DNA of 9,150 bases, from assembly GCA_023265355.1 (NCBI GenBank), contig JAHFTZ010000064.1:1-9150 (forward strand). The letters are read 5' to 3'. Position numbers and translations under genes: made by a program. This document shows, piece by piece, positions 6,187-9,150 of this stretch. The first letter of the stretch is position 1, and every line of letters begins with the position of its first letter. The notes beneath the pieces are model-generated. The model searched no databases. It worked only from the letters and a program-made list of their open reading frames with translations, and was not told where the DNA came from. Origin of the DNA: Terriglobus sp. (GTDB lineage Bacteria > Acidobacteriota > Terriglobia > Terriglobales > Acidobacteriaceae).

Positions 6187-9150
6187 TTATTGAGCCGACT
6201 CCTGCGTGGTGGGTTGTGTCGTGTGCCGAAGCGTGTCGGCAAGAGGCTGCGCCGGGCTAACGGTGGGGTTCTCATTCGCAACGGAGACGGCAAGCACACG
6301 CACCTTGTTATTCTTTGGCAAGGTGAGCGTCTTCGCATTTGCAGGCAAATCCATGGCATAGGCGAACAGGTAAGAGTACTGGTAAGGTACATTCAAACCC
6401 TCCGCCGTGTGATGGTGCGAGGAATACCAGGCCAAGTCGGCTGGTTTCACGTAGCCTTCGCGCAGACCAACGTAGTCTTCTGGATAGTGAAGAGCTGCCG
6501 GCGATGCCTCACGTGCTTTGAAGTCGCCTGGCCACTCCGGATGATGGGCAGAGATAGCCCAGTCGCGATGGTCTTCGTTCTTCCAGAGACGCGTGTCCCA
6601 CTGGCCGATGAAACCGCCCCAGTCCTGGACGGTGACCTTCGTTGCGCTACTTCCTACATGAAACTCTGTCTCCTGGTCGCCTCCAACGGAAGCAGCCAGA
6701 AGATAGACGCGGTTGAATTTCCCAGCAGGTAGTTGAATCGTCTGGCCATTCGCTACGATCGCATTTGGATTTCCCGTCTTAGGGGTTGCGAGTCTGAAAT
6801 CGACACCGTGGAACGAGAGTCGTGACGACAACATCTCGGCAGGGAAGGCGTTGCCTTTGCCGTCCATGCCTCCGCCAGCCGTCTTCGTATCGTCGTTGCT
6901 CGCCGTCGCCAGGTCGTACTTCAGATCGACACTTTGCGAGGTGACCGCAGGAACGGTCGTTTTGGCTGCGCCCAACTTCAATGCAAACGTCCGAGGCTGG
7001 TAGCCGACGAACGAGGTGACCAAAGAGCCGCTATCGATCTTTGCATCTCCCACCGGCTGCTCCTGTCCGTTGACCTCGCGCGCTGCATTCACCGGCGCGG
7101 CGAACGAGATGCGCACATCCTGCGCCGGTTTGCCGTCCAGTTCCACCAGACGCACGATGGTTTCGTCACTTCCTTCAGCCTTCTTTAGAGCAAGGATGCG
7201 TACGCGTGGATTGCTTACCTGGACCAGCGAAAAGCTCTTGCCCAGGGTGCCCGCATGCTTCGTTGTCGAGAATGCGCGCAGCGGATCGTTCAGGCGGTAT
7301 CCCTGCCAATCCGTCTGCGCCTCCCGCCATCCTGCAGCGTGTCCGATGAGACCGAAGGTGAACTCATGATGTCCCCAGTCCTGGTTCGCCTGATCGGCGT
7401 ATGCGGCTGGAGAACCGTTCGCTGTCGGCTGCAGGCCCGGCGTGCGCAGCAGCGTCAGGCGGATGGTGTTGTCCGTAGGCTTGTCGGAGGCATTCTTTGC
7501 CCCGGTAAGGATCGTCGCTCCAAAGGATCCGCTTGCATCGGTGAGATCGATCCAGCGGTGCGAGAAGGTTTCGAACTGCCGCTCTGTCGCATTGGGACGT
7601 TCGATTGTTCCCACTTCTTCGTTGTACGTCGCGTTAGGGTTAGAAGCCGAAAACGGGAACGCTACTTTGAGATTGACCTTTTTGCTACGCCAATCAATCT
7701 CGTTCGCGAACTCGACGCGGTTTCCTGCATCGCCTGCAGAGAGGCTGATCGTCTGCACGAACTTAGATCCCATCGACTCGCGCGCGACCTCGATCGACAC
7801 ACGCACAGGGCCATTTTCCTTGATGCGGATCTTCGCCGGACCGCTGACATAGCCCACGGGCGCTGCCTGCTCCTGGTCGAAGTCCATGTTCCACGCGGGC
7901 CATTGCTTCGGTGTGTCGTTGGAGAAGGCCATACGAATCGGTGCCGACAGCAGCTCCCTGTTAAGCTTCTTGTCGAAGACGCTCGAAACGTCGCCGTCTC
8001 CGTTTACCTGGACTTTGTACCGTGCGTTCTCAAGCGAATTGGCCGTCACCTTCAACGTCGAGCTGGTCGCTGGAGAAGAGGCTGCGGACACATCGTAGAC
8101 GGCAAAGCCGGCCGAGGGGGCTTTGGCCAGGAACAACACTTTGCCATCCTGCATCTGCGCCGGAATGTCTTCTCCCTTTGGACCCTTGACGCGAACAGCC
8201 TGCGGAGCCGTACCCGCAAAGGGCATCTTGGCTTCTACAAGATCTTCGCGACCGATGTTGAGCGAGTTGAAGACAACGAGAGGTGTTCCAGCGCCCTGCG
8301 TGTTCATCGCCGCAGCGACTGCTTCGGTGGCGCTCGTCAGCACTCCAGCAAATTGGTTCGCGACGATGATGTCATCGTTCCAGGCAAACTCGTACGAGCG
8401 TGGTGTGGCCGTTCCCGCAGCCGTATCGTGGAAATGCCCGCCAAGCGCGAGCGTCCAGGCATCGTTCATTCGCTGTTGCGGATAAACGCGTCCGCCCATC
8501 AGGGCTGCAGCCACGGAAGTCTCCTCTGCTGCTTCCGCGAGGAGTTCATTCTTCACAACCCAACGCTTGTGATATGCCTGCGATGTCAGCGACCCTGCCG
8601 AGTGATTGATGAGTTCGAGATCACCCTTGTACGTGGGCATCTTCGCCATCATCTCCAGCTTGATGTCGTTGAACATCTGATCGGCCTCGGTTTCGATCAC
8701 ATTTACAGGTCCTTCGCCTACACGCACGCTTACGGTGGAGGGCGGCAAAGGCTTCAGAAAATTCGGCCGTGGCGGTGGAGGCAGTATGGTCTCGCTCTTC
8801 GTTGCGATGGCTTCCAGCAACTTTACAGAAAACTCCTGCGTCGCTCCGCCGATGTCGCCCGTACCCACGTAGTGGTAGTCGGCGTAGACGCCTGTCACCT
8901 TGCCATCTAGATCGATGCGCTGGACCCAGTTTGGTTCCTGGTTACGTGTGCGATTGCGCGTCAACGTGGCTTTCTGCTGCGTGGTCAGCGTGGCCATCTC
9001 CTCCGCCGGGACCACAGGCATGGGAACGGTCGGATTCTCCTTGCTCAGATCGGTGTAAACATTGCTGCCATATCCGCTTGGGTTCAGCGCTGCGATCACC
9101 TTGCTGCCATCGGGCCCTATCCAAAGCCCGACATTAAAGGGGATACCTTC
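6187..9150 (-). CDS. Glycoside hydrolase family 38 alpha-mannosidase (5' partial)
   Basis: The frame is open through the right end of the window and 987 residues are visible. GTG at 9099 is in frame but internal, since 17 further codons (EGIPFNVGLWIGPDGSK) continue the family pattern upstream. The visible part starts late in the catalytic domain: GPDGS (D14) matches the DGS motif of GH38, which holds a proposed acid residue. The nucleophile Asp and the HxD zinc ligands should lie off the window. Next come a proline-rich linker, then the middle domain with YKGDLELINHSAGSLTSQA and GGHFHDTAAGT. H241 there corresponds to the fourth zinc ligand in the HHDxxxGT motif of Golgi mannosidase II. The C-terminal beta domains follow (about 270-770), and then a further 210 or so residues with a WGGFIGQWDTRLW stretch. 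The enzyme would hydrolyse alpha-mannosidic bonds with retention. Intracellular or exported location cannot be judged without the N-terminus. The gene converges on the GH2 gene and shares its terminator. Confidence 0.9.
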   Translation of the reverse strand, partial: EGIPFNVGLWIGPDGSKVIAALNPSGYGSNVYTDLSKENPTVPMPVVPAEEMATLTTQQKATLTRNRTRNQEPNWVQRIDLDGKVTGVYADYHYVGTGDIGGATQEFSVKLLEAIATKSETILPPPPRPNFLKPLPPSTVSVRVGEGPVNVIETEADQMFNDIKLEMMAKMPTYKGDLELINHSAGSLTSQAYHKRWVVKNELLAEAAEETSVAAALMGGRVYPQQRMNDAWTLALGGHFHDTAAGTATPRSYEFAWNDDIIVANQFAGVLTSATEAVAAAMNTQGAGTPLVVFNSLNIGREDLVEAKMPFAGTAPQAVRVKGPKGEDIPAQMQDGKVLFLAKAPSAGFAVYDVSAASSPATSSTLKVTANSLENARYKVQVNGDGDVSSVFDKKLNRELLSAPIRMAFSNDTPKQWPAWNMDFDQEQAAPVGYVSGPAKIRIKENGPVRVSIEVARESMGSKFVQTISLSAGDAGNRVEFANEIDWRSKKVNLKVAFPFSASNPNATYNEEVGTIERPNATERQFETFSHRWIDLTDASGSFGATILTGAKNASDKPTDNTIRLTLLRTPGLQPTANGSPAAYADQANQDWGHHEFTFGLIGHAAGWREAQTDWQGYRLNDPLRAFSTTKHAGTLGKSFSLVQVSNPRVRILALKKAEGSDETIVRLVELDGKPAQDVRISFAAPVNAAREVNGQEQPVGDAKIDSGSLVTSFVGYQPRTFALKLGAAKTTVPAVTSQSVDLKYDLATASNDDTKTAGGGMDGKGNAFPAEMLSSRLSFHGVDFRLATPKTGNPNAIVANGQTIQLPAGKFNRVYLLAASVGGDQETEFHVGSSATKVTVQDWGGFIGQWDTRLWKNEDHRDWAISAHHPEWPGDFKAREASPAALHYPEDYVGLREGYVKPADLAWYSSHHHTAEGLNVPYQYSYLFAYAMDLPANAKTLTLPKNNKVRVLAVSVANENPTVSPAQPLADTLRHTTQPTTQESAQ

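Noticed and set aside
7255..8910. Open + strand frame of 551 codons
   Set aside because: It lies wholly antisense to the GH38 gene, its translation is rich in Arg, Cys and His with no recognisable motif, and the opposite strand has clear family motifs.

Overview
The window carries six protein-coding loci, two of them cut by the window ends, packed with little spacing and in alternating orientation. No RNA gene, CRISPR array or insertion sequence is visible. The gene content suggests a soil Acidobacteriota (Terriglobia/Acidobacteriaceae-like) bacterium. The indicators are an OmpR-type winged-helix domain fused to membrane helices beside a glycosidase, large secreted GH2 and GH38 enzymes, and a secreted START/SRPBCC-like protein of a kind I associate with that group. 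The taxonomic call is by family recognition, not by alignment.

Left part (1-2355): the window opens with the C-terminal two thirds of a LolD/MacB-type ABC transporter ATPase on the + strand. Converging on it is a tight minus-strand cluster, in transcription order: a secreted START-like protein that is broken by a frameshift, a CDP-alcohol phosphatidyltransferase, and a GtrA-family membrane protein. The last two overlap by four bases (GTGA). Together they look like a small lipid or lipid-linked-glycan module at the inner membrane. Its product is unknown.

Middle (2356-6075): a 167-bp divergent intergenic region with repeated GAGTA elements precedes a + strand pair. The first gene is a winged-helix regulator with about four predicted transmembrane helices. 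The second, 31 bp later, is a secreted GH2 glycosidase of the beta-mannosidase/exo-beta-glucosaminidase type with both catalytic glutamates recognisable.

Right part (6076-9150): a perfect 20-bp hairpin with flanking A and T runs separates the GH2 gene from a convergent minus-strand GH38 alpha-mannosidase, whose N-terminus lies beyond the window. GH2 and GH38 side by side suggest attack on mannose-containing glycans such as N-glycan cores. The regulator may control the GH2 gene. The most notable points are the frameshift, the multi-span membrane regulator next to a glycosidase, and the uncharacterised lipid-type cluster.
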